A DNA stretch of 64,000 nt from Saccharopolyspora oryzae (GCF_027853915.1 NZ_JAQGLA010000020.1:30669-94668); one strand, 5' to 3'; positions 34,546-44,749 are shown, counted from the first letter of the stretch. The notes: generated by a model not told the origin, from the letters alone. Translations and numbers: made by a program.

Positions 34546-34778
34546 CAATTTCGATTGAAATTGCACCACGCGGGGCGACCACCTACCGCTTTGAACCCGA
34601 CGCAACCCCGGACGCCACGGCACCACACCCCTGCCAGGTCCGCCGGATATCACCACCGGGGCGATCGGTAGTGGTACACAGCGCGCCAACCGAGGAGAGG
34701 TGCCGTCGGGGGCGGGTCGCGTCGGGTTCAGAGCGGCAGGTGGCCGCTTTGAGCGTGTAGCAATTTCAATCGAAATTG
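34546..34778. repeat. 233-bp MITE-like element with imperfect inverted ends of about 82 bp
   Basis: The left arm (34546-34627) and the reverse complement of the right arm (34697-34778) align along most of their length. Both begin with CAATTTCGATTGAAATTG, then share CACGC, CCACCTRCCGCTYTGAACC (34579-34603 with 34718-34742 matches at 23 of 25) and CCCGACGC. The middle 69 bp is unique. It has no coding capacity and lies between cobS and ilvE. Confidence 0.75.
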
Positions 34779-34816
34779 TCGTCGTTCTCGACGGAAGGTT
34801 CCGTGGCGAGGTTTGA

Positions 34817-34834
34817 CAATTTCAATCGAAATTG
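34817..34834. repeat. Single copy of the intergenic palindrome
   Basis: CAATTTCAATCGAAATTG is identical to the end motif of the neighbouring 233-bp element. The rest of 34779-34930 holds a hairpin (34904-34930) that shares GTCGGCRTGTCGGG with 13001-13014, and no gene. Confidence 0.7.
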
Positions 34835-34930
34835 CGGAGGTTCACCGCCGCTCGTGTGGTGGCGATACGCGGCTCGCCGCCGGATCTGCGGTGGTGGGGC
34901 GAGGTCGGCGTGTCGGGCGCCGGACACGCC

Positions 34931-34966
34931 GAGGGGGCGCAGTTTCAATTGAAACTGCGCCCCCTC
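34931..34966 (-). terminator. ilvE terminator with the palindrome motif at its core
   Basis: A perfect 36-bp inverted repeat, arms of 18 bp starting GAGGGGGC, contains CAGTTTCAATTGAAACTG at its centre (34940-34957). It begins 21 bp beyond the ilvE stop on the leftward strand and is the most stable hairpin in the region. Confidence 0.75.
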
Positions 34967-34987
34967 GCAGACGGGACCAGGACTGGA

Positions 34988-36091
34988 TCAGTCCAGCTTG
35001 GTCATCCAGCCGTGGGTGTCCTCGACGGTGCCGTGCTGGATGCCGGTGAGGCGCTCGCGGAGGCGCATCGTGAACTCGCCCGGCTGGCCGTCGGCGATGG
35101 TGAACTCGCCGTCGCGGTGCTTGACGTGGCCGACCGGGGTGATCACCGCCGCGGTGCCGCAGGCGAAGACCTCGGTGAGCTCACCGGTCGCGGCCTTCTT
35201 CTCCCACTCCTCGACCGTCACCTTGCGCTCCTCGACCTGCATGCCGAGCTCGCGGCCCAGCTCCAGCAGCGACGAGCGGGTCACGCCGGGCAGCAGGCTG
35301 CCGCTGAGCTCGGGGGTCACCAGGCGGGCGTCGGCGCCGGAGCCGAGCACGAAGAACAGGTTCATGCCGCCCATCTCCTCGACCACGTGCCGCTCGCACG
35401 CGTCGAGCCACACGACCTGGTCGCAGCCCTGCTTCACGGCTTCGGCCTGCGCGGCGAAGGACGCGGCGTAGTTGCCCGCGAACTTGGCCGCACCGGTGCC
35501 GCCGGGAGCCGCGCGCACGTACTCGTGGCTCAGCCACACGGTGACCGGCTTGATGCCGCCGGAGAAGTACGAGCCGGACGGCGAGGCGATCACGGCGTAG
35601 AGGTAGGCGTTGGCCGGGTTGTTGACGCCCAGGCCGACCTCGGTGGAGATCATGAACGGCCGCAGGTAGAGGGAGCTCTCCTCGGCGCTGGGCACCCACG
35701 CCCCGTCGACCGCGATCAGCTCGCGCAGCGACTCGAGGAACAACTCCTCGGGCAGCTGGGCCATCGCGATCCGCTTCGCGGAGTCCTGGAACCGCCGCGC
35801 GTTGGCCTGCGGCCGGAACGCGGCGATCGAGCCGTCGGGCTGGCGGTAGGCCTTGAGGCCTTCGAAGATCGCCTGCGCGTAGTGCAGCACCGAGGTCGCC
35901 GGGTCGAGTTCGAGCGAGTGGTACGGCTCGACGCGGGCGTCGTGCCAACCGCGGTCATCGGTCCAGCGGATGGTCACCATGTGGTCGGTGAAGTGCCGTC
36001 CGAAACCCGGGTTCGCCAGTACCTCTGCGCGGCGCTCGTCGCTGACCGGTTGCGGGTTGTTGGTCCGGGAGAAAGACAGCGCTTCAGTCAT
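34988..36091 (-). CDS. ilvE: Branched-chain amino acid aminotransferase
   Basis: IlvE performs the last step of leucine, isoleucine and valine synthesis and the first step of their breakdown, using PLP. The 367-residue class IV aminotransferase shows [32 protein letters not shown], the PLP lysine in [15 protein letters not shown], and [21 protein letters not shown] with the [12 protein letters not shown] segment. TACGGT ends six bases before the ATG with no ribosome site, so the mRNA is probably leaderless. It converges with cobS across the repeat region. Confidence 0.95.
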   Translation of the reverse strand: MTEALSFSRTNNPQPVSDERRAEVLANPGFGRHFTDHMVTIRWTDDRGWHDARVEPYHSLELDPATSVLHYAQAIFEGLKAYRQPDGSIAAFRPQANARRFQDSAKRIAMAQLPEELFLESLRELIAVDGAWVPSAEESSLYLRPFMISTEVGLGVNNPANAYLYAVIASPSGSYFSGGIKPVTVWLSHEYVRAAPGGTGAAKFAGNYAASFAAQAEAVKQGCDQVVWLDACERHVVEEMGGMNLFFVLGSGADARLVTPELSGSLLPGVTRSSLLELGRELGMQVEERKVTVEEWEKKAATGELTEVFACGTAAVITPVGHVKHRDGEFTIADGQPGEFTMRLRERLTGIQHGTVEDTHGWMTKLD

Positions 36092-36249
36092 GCGCGTACC
36101 GTATCGCGCCGCCTCGAGCAGTGAAAACCCGATTCCCTAAAGTTGGTCGTCCAAGTATTCGAGGCCCGGTCACGCACCGCTGAGCGGATGCCACCGAGCG
36201 TCATCCGGAAGCTTCTGGAAACCGGCGTTCCGGGCTCTATGATGTGCTC

Positions 36250-36549
36250 ATGAACCAGCAGGCCCCCACTCCGGTCCCCACCACCGCGCAGCAGGACGCG
36301 CTCGCCGCCACCCTGGCGGCTCTGATGCCCCTGGGTGGCGGCGTGCTCGTGGCGCTCTTCTACGCCTGGATGGGCGCTTTCGGGGTCATCCTGGGGCTGG
36401 GCCTCGCCGCCGGTTGGGCGTTCTGGTGGCGCAACAAGCACAAGAGCTTCTTCCCGAAGGACCTGCGCGGCGGCTCGGTCATCGGGGTCGGCGCCCTGGT
36501 CGCCCTCGTCACCATCCTGCTGTTCATCGCGGCGGCCTCCCCGTCCTGA
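36250..36549 (+). CDS. Small two-helix membrane protein
   Basis: The 99-residue protein has a proline/threonine-rich N terminus (MNQQAPTPVPTTAQQD), a long hydrophobic stretch that can form two helices (LMPLGGGVLVALFYAWMGAFGVILGLGLAAGWAFWW), a short basic loop (RNKHKSFFPKDLRGG) and a last helix (VIGVGALVALVTILLFIAAA). No family is recognised. I take the ATG at 36250 because TATGAT lies exactly six bases upstream, the leaderless arrangement seen for many genes here. It converges with the DUF402 gene with 3 bp between stops. Confidence 0.75.
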   Translation: MNQQAPTPVPTTAQQDALAATLAALMPLGGGVLVALFYAWMGAFGVILGLGLAAGWAFWWRNKHKSFFPKDLRGGSVIGVGALVALVTILLFIAAASPS

Positions 36550-36552
36550 CGG

Positions 36553-37224
36553 TCAGTCCTCGAGGAGTCCATCCGGCAGGGACGGCACCGACCACTTCGG
36601 ATCGGGCCGGCTGTCGCAGTAGGTGCCGTCGAACGGGAACAGCTGTGCCTCGGCGAGCTCGATCATGCGCTCCCCCTCGGTCCGCAGCTGCTTGAGGTGC
36701 CAGCGGTCGAACCGGCCTGCCGACATCGCGGCGGCGAGTTCGTCCTCGTCCTTCCAGGACCACTTCCCGCCGGGGAACACCTCGACGTCCAGCACGCCGT
36801 CCACCCGCCGCACGCCGAACTCGTCGCGCCCCAGGGGCACCTCGAGGTTGACGTACCAGTTCCGGAAGGTCCCGTCGGGTTCGAAGAACCACCACACCGA
36901 CACCCAGCGGTGGTCGTAGACCAGGCGCAGGGTGTCGGTGCCGTGCCAGGTGGACGGAGCCGGAACCCGCGGCCCGTTGAAGCGTTCGAACAGCGGCATC
37001 TCGCGCGGCGAACGACCGTCCGGCGAGGTCGTGGTCCGGATCGGGGTGCCGTCCACGACCCAGCACAGCAGCTGGTCACCGTCGTCCTCGACCACCCGTG
37101 CCGGGTGGACGGTGCCGAGGGAGCCGTCCAGGCGCCAGAAGCTGTAGAGCGCTTCCTCACCGGGCAGCCAGATCGGGGGTTCGATGGGTTTCAGGGAAAG
37201 GTTGCCTGCACTCGCGTTGAGCAT
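36553..37224 (-). CDS. DUF402 (FomD-like) protein
   Basis: The 223-residue protein has the DUF402 barrel: RLVYDHRWVSVWWFFEPDGTFRNWYVNLEVPLGRDEFGVRRVDGVLDVEVFP followed by KWSWKDEDELAAAMSAGRF. The conserved Asp, Tyr and Lys residues of nucleoside di/triphosphatases and FomD-type hydrolases of this fold are present. The substrate is unknown. The ATG follows GAGGCGG and is 8 bp beyond the stop of the upstream APC permease, so the two are one operon. Confidence 0.85.
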   Translation of the reverse strand: MLNASAGNLSLKPIEPPIWLPGEEALYSFWRLDGSLGTVHPARVVEDDGDQLLCWVVDGTPIRTTTSPDGRSPREMPLFERFNGPRVPAPSTWHGTDTLRLVYDHRWVSVWWFFEPDGTFRNWYVNLEVPLGRDEFGVRRVDGVLDVEVFPGGKWSWKDEDELAAAMSAGRFDRWHLKQLRTEGERMIELAEAQLFPFDGTYCDSRPDPKWSVPSLPDGLLED

Positions 37225-37232
37225 GACCCGCC

Positions 37233-38477
37233 TCATCTCCAGCGACGGGACACGCCTCCCGTCACCAAAGGACCGATTAAAACGACAACAAGCGTCGCAA
37301 GCATCGCAGAAATCGGCATGCTCATCGCCAGGACGACGGACAACCCCATGCCGAGGCAGGCCCCGCGCATCGGCCAGCCACCCACGTCGGCCAGCAGCAA
37401 TCGCGCCCCGGCGTTGGCGAAGGCGTAGTGCACGAGCAGGCTGCACGCGGCGAAGGCCATTGCCGTCACCGGCTCGACCAGCAGTGCTACCGCGACTGCG
37501 GCAACCCCCGCGCCGACGTCCAGCAGGTACGGCGTGCCGAAGCCGCTCCGACGTCCCAGCCCGCGGGGCAGGTCCCCGTCCTGCACCAGGGCCAACGCGG
37601 TCGACCGGGCGGACTCCAGCGCGGCCAGCAGCACCGGCAGCAGCGCCACCGCGGCGCCGACGCTGACCAGCGGCGCGATCTCGGACGCGGCCGCCGCGGT
37701 CAGGACATCGCGGATCGGGGTCGGCGACAGCGCCAGCCGCGACCAGCCGAGCTGGTGCACCAGCGCCGCCGTCACCACCGCGAGCACCGCGGTCAGCGCG
37801 ACGAACGAGATCACGACACCGCGCTTCAGCGCCGCCCGCGAAACCCGGTCGCGCTCTTCGGACGGAGCGGTCAACCGCTCGAAACCGAGGAAGGCGAAGA
37901 ACAGCACACCCGCGGCACCGGTGATGCCCACCGCGCTGTCCGCGGGTCCGACCCCGGTCGGCAGCGGTGGAACGGGCTCGATCGCGAAGCACGTGACGAC
38001 CACCAGGGCCAGCACCGCGGCGGTCAGCGCGAGCCAGATCCAGGCCGCAGCACCGCGGATCCGCAACCCGGCCGTCGCCGAGAGCACCACGAGCAGGATC
38101 GCCACCGATGCCACCAGCGGCGCCGAGGCGGGCAGGAAGAAGTCGCCCAGCACTCGCGCGATCGCGGCCATCGCAGCGATGTGCCCGGCCACGTACGCAC
38201 TGGCGCCGACCCGCGCGGCCAGCAGGCCCATCCGCCCGCGAACGCAGGCGTAAGCCGCCCCCGGACCGCGGTACGCGGTCGACTGGTGCGCGGTCGCCGA
38301 TGCCGAACAGGTCGCGGCCAGCAGCGCGATCAGCAGACCGAGCGGGAACCACATACCCGCAGCGGCCGCTGCGGGAGCCGGGCCCACGAACGCACCGATG
38401 CCGAGCATCCCGCCGAGCGCCAGCGGAACCGCCCCGGAACCGGACGCGAGCCGGCTCGATTCAACCTGTTGGGCCAC
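37233..38477 (-). CDS. APC-superfamily permease
   Basis: The 414-residue membrane protein begins at a GTG with AAGGGTGG upstream. It shows an APC-type first helix with the unwound GMLGIGAFVGPAPAAA segment, a YRGPGAAYACVRGRMG loop equivalent to the P-x-x-G-G-x-Y motif of amino-acid permeases, and GFERLTAPSEERDRVSRAALKRGV between helices. About eleven helices can be drawn, fewer than the usual twelve, with a shortened C terminus. Substrate unknown. It forms an operon with the DUF402 gene. Confidence 0.82.
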   Translation of the reverse strand: MAQQVESSRLASGSGAVPLALGGMLGIGAFVGPAPAAAAAGMWFPLGLLIALLAATCSASATAHQSTAYRGPGAAYACVRGRMGLLAARVGASAYVAGHIAAMAAIARVLGDFFLPASAPLVASVAILLVVLSATAGLRIRGAAAWIWLALTAAVLALVVVTCFAIEPVPPLPTGVGPADSAVGITGAAGVLFFAFLGFERLTAPSEERDRVSRAALKRGVVISFVALTAVLAVVTAALVHQLGWSRLALSPTPIRDVLTAAAASEIAPLVSVGAAVALLPVLLAALESARSTALALVQDGDLPRGLGRRSGFGTPYLLDVGAGVAAVAVALLVEPVTAMAFAACSLLVHYAFANAGARLLLADVGGWPMRGACLGMGLSVVLAMSMPISAMLATLVVVLIGPLVTGGVSRRWR

Positions 38478-38762
38478 CCGACCACCCTTGCAGACGAACG
38501 ACGACGGTGCAGCCGCCTGTCGGTTGACACCACAGCCACCCCGTGTTCCAGCGTAGGCGAGCGCCGGATCGATCTTCACCGCCGAACCGGGACCGCTCGG
38601 TGTTCGCCCGGCGAGAACAGACCCGAAGACCGCACTCGGAGGGGTTTTCCGGTGCCAGGCTCGGGTGACGGACGCATGCCTGGCCGGATTCACCCTCGCG
38701 TTGCGTTCTAGAGTGCGAATGGACCCAATGCTGACACGGCAGCTTCAACGGAGGATTGACAC

Positions 38763-40253
38763 GTGACGACCCCGAAACTCTCCCTCACCGACACCGCGGT
38801 GACCAAGCTGGCCGTGGACGCACTCATCGTCGGCACCGCTCAGGGCACCGACGGCCTGCAGCTCGCGTCCGGCTCCGACCAGGTCGCGGCGGCTTTCGAC
38901 GGCGACCTGCGCCAGGTGCTGACCACGCTGGGAGCGACCGGGAAGGCCGACGAGGTCGTCAAGCTGCCCGCCAGCGGCAAGCTGCGCGCCCCGGTCCTGA
39001 TCGCGACCGGCCTGGGCAAGGTCGCCGACGGCGGACCGACCGGCGAGCAGGTGCGCCGCGCTTCCGGCGCCGCCGCCCGCGCGCTGACCGGCGTCGAGCG
39101 CGCCGCCACCACGCTGTCCGATGTGGACCTCTCCGCCGCGGTGCAGGGCACCGTGCTCGGCGCGTACGCCTTCACCGGCTACAAGTCCAACTCCGGCGAC
39201 GCCCCGGTGTCCGAAGTGGAGTTCGTGGTCGCCGACGCGAAGGCGGACGGTCACGCGCACGCGCTGAAGGGCGCCACCGCGATCGGCGAAGCGGTCAACA
39301 CCGCCCGCGACCTGATCAACACCCCGCCCAACGACCTGTTCCCGGCTTCCTTCGCCGAGCGCGCCACCGAGCTCGGCCGCGCCGTCGGCCTGGAGGTCGA
39401 GGTGCTCGACGACCACGCGCTGCGCAAGCAGGGCTTCGGCGGCATCCTCGGCGTCGGCTCGGGCTCGTCGCGGCCGCCGCGCCTGGTGCGGCTGCGGCAC
39501 AAGGGCCCGAAGGACGCCAAGAAGGTCGCGCTGGTCGGCAAGGGCATCACCTTCGACACCGGCGGCATCTCCATCAAGCCGGCCGCCGGCATGGAAGAGA
39601 TGACCTCGGACATGTCCGGTGCGGCGTCGGTGGTGGCCACCATGGTGCTGGCAGCCCGGCTGAACTACCCGCTGGACATCACCGCGACCGTGCCGATGGC
39701 CGAGAACATGCCGTCGGGCACCGCCTACCGCCCCGGTGACGTGCTGACCATGTACGGCGGCAAGACCGTCGAGGTGCTCAACACCGACGCCGAGGGCCGG
39801 CTGATCCTGGTCGACGCGATCACCCGCGCCTGCGAGGACGAGCCCGACTACCTGATCGAGACCTCCACCCTGACCGGCGCGCAGGTAGTGGCGCTGGGCA
39901 AGCGCACGCCGGGCGTGATGGGCAGCGAGCAGTTCCGCGACCGGGTCGCGCGGCTGTCGCAGGCCGTCGGCGAGGGCGGCTGGCCGATGCCGCTGCCCGA
40001 GGAGCTGCGCGGCGACCTGGACTCCAAGCTCGCCGACCTGGCCAACATCACCGGCCACCGCTGGGGCGGGATGCTGGCGGCGGGCATCTTCATCGAGGAG
40101 TTCGTGGCCGACGGCGTGGAGTGGGCGCACATCGACATCGCGGGCCCGTCCTACAACTCCTCCGGCCCGTGGGGCTACACCCCCAAGGGCGGCACCGGAG
40201 TCCCGGTCCGCACCCTGGCCGCAGTCCTCGCGGACATCGCCGACCAGGGCTGA
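38763..40253 (+). CDS. pepA: Leucyl aminopeptidase (M17)
   Basis: The 496-residue cytosolic peptidase removes N-terminal residues and contributes to peptide turnover. The M17 catalytic domain starts near residue 180 ([21 protein letters not shown]) and contains metal ligands in [20 protein letters not shown], the [14 protein letters not shown] segment, and the signature [13 protein letters not shown] with the metal-binding Asp and Glu. The C terminus [25 protein letters not shown] is typical. GTG start with GGAGG upstream. It occupies the Rv2213 position in the mycobacterial order. Confidence 0.95.
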   Translation: MTTPKLSLTDTAVTKLAVDALIVGTAQGTDGLQLASGSDQVAAAFDGDLRQVLTTLGATGKADEVVKLPASGKLRAPVLIATGLGKVADGGPTGEQVRRASGAAARALTGVERAATTLSDVDLSAAVQGTVLGAYAFTGYKSNSGDAPVSEVEFVVADAKADGHAHALKGATAIGEAVNTARDLINTPPNDLFPASFAERATELGRAVGLEVEVLDDHALRKQGFGGILGVGSGSSRPPRLVRLRHKGPKDAKKVALVGKGITFDTGGISIKPAAGMEEMTSDMSGAASVVATMVLAARLNYPLDITATVPMAENMPSGTAYRPGDVLTMYGGKTVEVLNTDAEGRLILVDAITRACEDEPDYLIETSTLTGAQVVALGKRTPGVMGSEQFRDRVARLSQAVGEGGWPMPLPEELRGDLDSKLADLANITGHRWGGMLAAGIFIEEFVADGVEWAHIDIAGPSYNSSGPWGYTPKGGTGVPVRTLAAVLADIADQG

Positions 40254-40259
40254 GCTCGC

Positions 40260-40301
40260 GCGGGCGGTCCGCTGCTCCGACTGGAGCCGTGGGCCGCCCG
40301 T
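40260..40301 (+). terminator. Probable pepA terminator
   Basis: GCGGGCGGTCC (40259 onward) can pair with GGGCCGCCCGT near 40291-40301 with a loop of about 20 bases. The stem is interrupted, so this is moderate evidence. Confidence 0.4.
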
Positions 40302-40388
40302 TCGGCGTTACTCCGGTCGGTGGCGTATTTGTGACGTGGGCCGCAAAAGGATCACCACTGCACCCCGCGGCGGTGCAACGATGGGGCG

Positions 40389-40889
40389 ATGACCGAATCG
40401 AAACCGGCCCCGCCGACGACGGCCCGGCACGGCTACCAGGTCGAAGTGGTCTGGACCGGCAACACCGGCCAGGGCACCAGCTCCTACCGCAGCTACGAGC
40501 GCACCCACGAGGTGCGCGCGGACGGCAAGGACGCCATCGGCGCTTCCGCGGACCCGGTGTTCCTGGGCGACGCCGACCGCTACAACCCCGAGGAACTGCT
40601 GGTCGCCTCGCTGTCGCAGTGCCACATGCTGTGGTTCCTGCACCTGGCGGCCGACAGCGGCGTGGTGGTCACCGGCTACCACGACCAGGCCCGCGGCATC
40701 CTCACCGAGAACCCGGACGGCACCGGCCAGTTCGAGTCCGTCGAGCTGACCCCGCTGGTGACCGTCTCCGACCGGGCCAGCGTCGACGTCGCCGAAGCGC
40801 TCCACGAGCGGGCCCACGAGCTCTGCTACATCGCCAAGGCCGTGAACTTCCCGGTCAACTGCACACCGACCACCCGCATCGCGAACTGA
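40389..40889 (+). CDS. OsmC-family peroxiredoxin-like protein
   Basis: The 166-residue protein is of the OsmC/Ohr fold, which detoxifies organic hydroperoxides with a pair of cysteines. The peroxidatic Cys is in LLVASLSQCHMLWFLHLAA and the second in HELCYIAKAVNFPVNC. The N-terminal Y-x-V-x-V-x-W (YQVEVVWTG) and FLGDADRYNPEELL are conserved. An extra Cys lies four residues beyond NFPV. AACGAT six bases before the ATG hints at a leaderless transcript. It converges with the small gene at 41011. Confidence 0.88.
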   Translation: MTESKPAPPTTARHGYQVEVVWTGNTGQGTSSYRSYERTHEVRADGKDAIGASADPVFLGDADRYNPEELLVASLSQCHMLWFLHLAADSGVVVTGYHDQARGILTENPDGTGQFESVELTPLVTVSDRASVDVAEALHERAHELCYIAKAVNFPVNCTPTTRIAN

Positions 40890-41010
40890 GAGGTCTCGCT
40901 GATCGGCTGCGCGATGTGGTGGACATACATGAAAACGGGATCCCGCAGCCAGGCGGCGTCTGAGGTTCCGCCACCCGCACCGCCACCCGAAAAGAGCCCG
41001 GAAAACCGTA

Positions 41011-41358
41011 TTAGCCGCCGTCGGCGGCGCGGCGGTTCCGGTCGCGGATGATCCGCTGCCTGGCCTGGTAGTCGCGCATCCGCTGCGGGTAGCCGATCTT
41101 GGCCACTTCGTACAGCGGGATGCCGAGCTTGCGGGTCAGCCGGTGCGCCGCGGCCGGGCCGTCCACCCGGCGCCTGGTCCACTCGCCGTCGTGGGCGATG
41201 AGCATCAGAGTCGTCTCGGTGACCGTGGTGCGGGGCTCGAGGTAGCCCTCCACTCCCCGGTGCTGCTCGGTCCAGCGGATCAGGTGCTCCGCATCGGCCG
41301 AGTTCGCCCCGCGCACCTTCCCGGCGCGCCGCCTGCGGAACCGGTCGAAGAGACCCAC
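41011..41358 (-). CDS. Conserved small basic protein of unknown function
   Basis: The 115-residue protein starts VGLFDRFRRRRAGK (a basic amphipathic N terminus), continues with ADAEHLIRWTEQHRGVEGYLEPRTTVTETTLMLIAHDGEWTRRRVDGPAAAHRL and ends in an Arg-rich helix YPQRMRDYQARQRIIRDRNRRA. Proteins like this occur next to lpd/pepA in many actinobacteria and are often labelled oxidoreductase, but no cofactor motif is visible. The GTG follows GGAGGAG. It is divergent from lpd. Confidence 0.75.
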   Translation of the reverse strand: MGLFDRFRRRRAGKVRGANSADAEHLIRWTEQHRGVEGYLEPRTTVTETTLMLIAHDGEWTRRRVDGPAAAHRLTRKLGIPLYEVAKIGYPQRMRDYQARQRIIRDRNRRAADGG

Positions 41359-41599
41359 CGCAACTCTCCTCCAGCCAAGGATGGGACTACAGCCTGCGAC
41401 CGATGGTGCCACCAGCGAAGTGGGGCAGGTGTGAAAATCCTTCACCCTCCACTGTGATCTCCGACGATGCAGCGCAGATCACCCGGCCCACGTCGCGTAG
41501 GCCTTCCGTGTGGTGACAAGATGGTTTGCAGGTGCTCGTGACCATCCGGTCCGGTGAAGTGCTGTCAGCGAGTCAACGAAGCCTGTCGAGGAGAGCGAA

Positions 41600-42970
41600 G
41601 TGACCGACACGTCCGCCGATCTAGTCATTCTCGGTGGCGGTTCGGGCGGCTACGCCTGCGCCTTCCGCGCAGCCGAGCTAGGCCTGTCCGTCATCCTGGT
41701 CGAAAAGGACAAGCTCGGTGGGACCTGCCTGCACCGAGGCTGCATCCCGACCAAGGCGCTGCTCCACGCGGCGGAGGTCGCCGACTCGGCCCGCGAGGCC
41801 GACCAGTTCGGGGTGAAGACCGCCTTCGAGGGCATCGACATCGACGGCGTCAACAAGTACAAGGACGGCATCATCGCCGGCCTGTACAAGGGCCTGCAGG
41901 GCCTGGCCAAGGCGCACAAGGTGACGATGGTCGAGGGCGCGGGCACGCTGGTCGACGCCAAGACCGTCGAGGTGAACGGCACCCGCTACACCGGCAAGAA
42001 CCTGGTGCTGGCCACCGGTTCCTACTCCAAGACGCTGCCCGGCCTTGAGCTCGGCGGGCGGGTCATCGCCAGCGAGCAGGCGCTGAACCTGGACCACATC
42101 CCGAACAAGGTCGTGGTGCTGGGCGGCGGCGTGATCGGCGTGGAGTTCGCCAGCGTCTGGCGTTCGTTCGGCGCCGAGGTGACCGTCGTCGAGGCCCTGC
42201 CGCACCTGGTGCCCAACGAGGACGAGTTCATCTCCAAGCGCCTGGAGCGCGCCTTCCGCAAGCGCGGCATCAAGTTCAAGACCGGCGTGAAGTTCACCGG
42301 CGCCACCCAGACCGACTCCGGTGTCTCGGTCAGCCTGGAGAACGGCGAGACCCACGACGCCGACCTGCTGCTGGTCGCCGTCGGCCGCGGCCCGAACACC
42401 GCTGGTCACGGCTTCGAGGCCGCCGGCGTGCAGATGGAGCGCGGCTTCGTCCCCACCGACGAGCGCCTGCGCACCAACCTGCCGGGCGTCTACGCGGTCG
42501 GCGACATCGTGCCCGGCCTGCAGCTGGCGCACCGCGGTTTCCAGCAGGGCATCTTCATCGCCGAGGACATCGCGGGCCTCAACCCGCAGCCGATCGACGA
42601 GTCCGGCATCCCGCGCGTGACCTACTGCCACCCCGAGGTCGCCTCGGTGGGCTTGAGCGAGGCCGCCGCCAAGGAGCAGTACGGCTCGGTGGAGACCTTC
42701 ACCTACGACCTGGCCGGCAACGGCAAGAGCCAGATCCTCAAGACGCAAGGCGCGGTCAAGCTGGTCCGCGCGACCGACGGCCCCGTCGTCGGCCTGCACC
42801 TGGTCGGCGACCGAGTCGGTGAGCTCATCGGCGAGGCGCAGCTGATCTACAACTGGGAAGCGCTGCCGGAGGACGTCGCTCCGCTGGTGCACGCCCACCC
42901 GTCCCAGACCGAAGCCCTGGGCGAGGCGCACCTCGCCCTGGCCGGCAAGCCGCTGCACGTGCACGGCTGA
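41600..42970 (+). CDS. lpd: Dihydrolipoamide dehydrogenase (E3)
   Basis: E3 reoxidises the lipoyl groups of 2-oxoacid dehydrogenase complexes with NAD. The 456-residue flavoprotein shows the FAD motif LVILGGGSGGYACAFRAAELG, the redox-active GGTCLHRGCIPTK, the NAD-binding VVVLGGGVIGVEFASVWRSFG, the second FAD contact GVYAVGDIVPGLQLAH, and the C-terminal His-Glu pair in HAHPSQTEALGEAHL. The GTG has GAGGAG upstream. It lies 54 bp ahead of the E2 gene and is almost certainly co-transcribed. Confidence 0.95.
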   Translation: MTDTSADLVILGGGSGGYACAFRAAELGLSVILVEKDKLGGTCLHRGCIPTKALLHAAEVADSAREADQFGVKTAFEGIDIDGVNKYKDGIIAGLYKGLQGLAKAHKVTMVEGAGTLVDAKTVEVNGTRYTGKNLVLATGSYSKTLPGLELGGRVIASEQALNLDHIPNKVVVLGGGVIGVEFASVWRSFGAEVTVVEALPHLVPNEDEFISKRLERAFRKRGIKFKTGVKFTGATQTDSGVSVSLENGETHDADLLLVAVGRGPNTAGHGFEAAGVQMERGFVPTDERLRTNLPGVYAVGDIVPGLQLAHRGFQQGIFIAEDIAGLNPQPIDESGIPRVTYCHPEVASVGLSEAAAKEQYGSVETFTYDLAGNGKSQILKTQGAVKLVRATDGPVVGLHLVGDRVGELIGEAQLIYNWEALPEDVAPLVHAHPSQTEALGEAHLALAGKPLHVHG

Positions 42971-43024
42971 CGTCGGTCCCCAGTCAGCCAAGCACCCCGC
43001 CACACAACGAGGAGTCAGCAACCG

Positions 43025-44740
43025 ATGGCCTTCTCCGTTCAGATGCCGGCACTCGGCGAGAGCGTCAGCGAAGGAACGATCACCCGGTGGCTCAAGCAGG
43101 AGGGCGAGACCGTCGAGGTCGACGAACCCCTGCTCGAGGTCTCCACCGACAAGGTCGACACCGAGATCCCGTCCCCCGCCGCCGGCGTGCTGCAGCGCAT
43201 CGTCGCCCAGGAGGACGACACCGTTGAGATCGGCGCCGAGCTCGCCGTCATCGGTGACGCCGGCGAGGCCCCGGCCGCCGCTCCGGCGCCTGCCGCCCCG
43301 GCCGCCGAGCAGCCCGCTCCGGCCGCCCCGGCCGAGCCGGCCCCGGCCCCGGCCCCCGCCGCTCCGGCCGCTCCGGCCGCCCCGGCCGCTCCGGCCGGTG
43401 GCGCGCAGGGCACCGACGTGACCATGCCCGCGCTCGGCGAGAGCGTCGCCGAGGGCACCGTGACCCGGTGGCTCAAGCAGGTCGGCGAGACCGTCGAGGT
43501 CGACGAGCCGCTGCTCGAGGTCTCCACCGACAAGGTCGACACCGAGATCCCGTCCCCGGTGGCCGGCACCCTGCTGGAGATCACCGCGAACGAGGACGAC
43601 ACCATCGAGGTCGGCGCCAAGCTCGCCGTCATCGGCTCCGCCGCCGCGGCTCCCGCCGCTGCCCCGGCTCCGCCGGCCCCCGAGCCCCAGGCCGCCGCTC
43701 CCGCGGCTCCGGCCCCCGCTCCGGCCGCCCCGCCCGCGCCTCCGGCCCCCGCTGCCCCGGCCCCGGCCGCTCCGGCTCCCGCCGAGGCTGCGCCGTCCGG
43801 CGCCGCGCCGTACGTGACGCCGCTGGTGCGCAAGCTGGCCAACGAGCACGGCATCGACCTGTCCGCGATCAAGGGCAGCGGTGTCGGCGGACGGATCCGC
43901 AAGCAGGACGTCCAGGCCGCCATCGACGCCAAGAAGTCCGCCCCGGCCCACGCCGCCGCCCCGGCCGCTGCTGCGCCGAGCGCTTCGCTGGTGGAGCCGT
44001 CGGAGGAGGCCCAGGCGCTGCGCGGCACCACGCAGAAGATGTCGCGCCTGCGGCAGCTGCTGGCCCGCCGCATGGTGGAGTCGCTGCAGACCGCTGCGCA
44101 GCTGACCACGGTGATCGAGGTCGACGTGACCCGCATCGCCCGGCTGCGCGACCGCGCCAAGGCCAACTTCGAGGCGGCCGAGGGCGTCAAGCTGTCGTTC
44201 CTGCCGTTCTTCGCGAAGGCGGCGGCCGAGGCGCTGAAGCTGCACCCGAAGCTGAACGCCTCGATCAACGACGACACCAAGGAAGTCACCTACCACGGCG
44301 CCGAGCACCTCTCGGTCGCGGTGGACACCGAGCGCGGCCTGGTCTCGCCGGTGATCCACGACGCCGGTGACCTCAACCTCGGTGGGCTGGCCCGCAAGAT
44401 CGCCGACCTGGCGGCGCGGACCCGCAACAACAAGATCAAGCCCGACGAGCTGTCCGGCGGCACCTTCACCATCACCAACACCGGCAGCCGCGGTGCGCTG
44501 TTCGACACGCCGATCCTGAACCCGCCGCAGGTGGGCATGCTCGGCACCGGCTCGGTCGTCAAGCGCCCGGTCGTGGTCGCCGACGAGAACGGCGGCGACA
44601 CCATCGCGATCCGCTCGATGGTCTACCTGGCGCTGTCCTACGACCACCGCCTGGTGGACGGTGCGGACGCCGCCCGCTTCCTGACCACGCTGAAGCAGCG
44701 TCTGGAAGAGGGCGCCTTCGAGGCCGACCTCGGTCTCTGA
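43025..44740 (+). CDS. sucB: Dihydrolipoyl acyltransferase (E2) with two lipoyl domains
   Basis: This is the 571-residue core of a 2-oxoacid dehydrogenase complex. Two lipoyl domains (about residues 1-80 and 130-210) each carry the lipoylated Lys in [16 protein letters not shown]. They are joined by long Ala/Pro linkers. An E3/E1-binding domain follows ([27 protein letters not shown]), then the catalytic domain with [16 protein letters not shown]. In actinobacteria this gene (DlaT/SucB) serves both pyruvate dehydrogenase and peroxynitrite reductase systems. Sequence alone does not settle the acyl group. The lipB/lipA genes that follow make its cofactor. Confidence 0.93.
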   Translation: MAFSVQMPALGESVSEGTITRWLKQEGETVEVDEPLLEVSTDKVDTEIPSPAAGVLQRIVAQEDDTVEIGAELAVIGDAGEAPAAAPAPAAPAAEQPAPAAPAEPAPAPAPAAPAAPAAPAAPAGGAQGTDVTMPALGESVAEGTVTRWLKQVGETVEVDEPLLEVSTDKVDTEIPSPVAGTLLEITANEDDTIEVGAKLAVIGSAAAAPAAAPAPPAPEPQAAAPAAPAPAPAAPPAPPAPAAPAPAAPAPAEAAPSGAAPYVTPLVRKLANEHGIDLSAIKGSGVGGRIRKQDVQAAIDAKKSAPAHAAAPAAAAPSASLVEPSEEAQALRGTTQKMSRLRQLLARRMVESLQTAAQLTTVIEVDVTRIARLRDRAKANFEAAEGVKLSFLPFFAKAAAEALKLHPKLNASINDDTKEVTYHGAEHLSVAVDTERGLVSPVIHDAGDLNLGGLARKIADLAARTRNNKIKPDELSGGTFTITNTGSRGALFDTPILNPPQVGMLGTGSVVKRPVVVADENGGDTIAIRSMVYLALSYDHRLVDGADAARFLTTLKQRLEEGAFEADLGL

Positions 44741-44749
44741 ACCGCGCAA

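Noticed and set aside
34546..34778. Insertion sequence
   Set aside because: The element is only 233 bp and encodes no transposase; at most it is a non-autonomous element.
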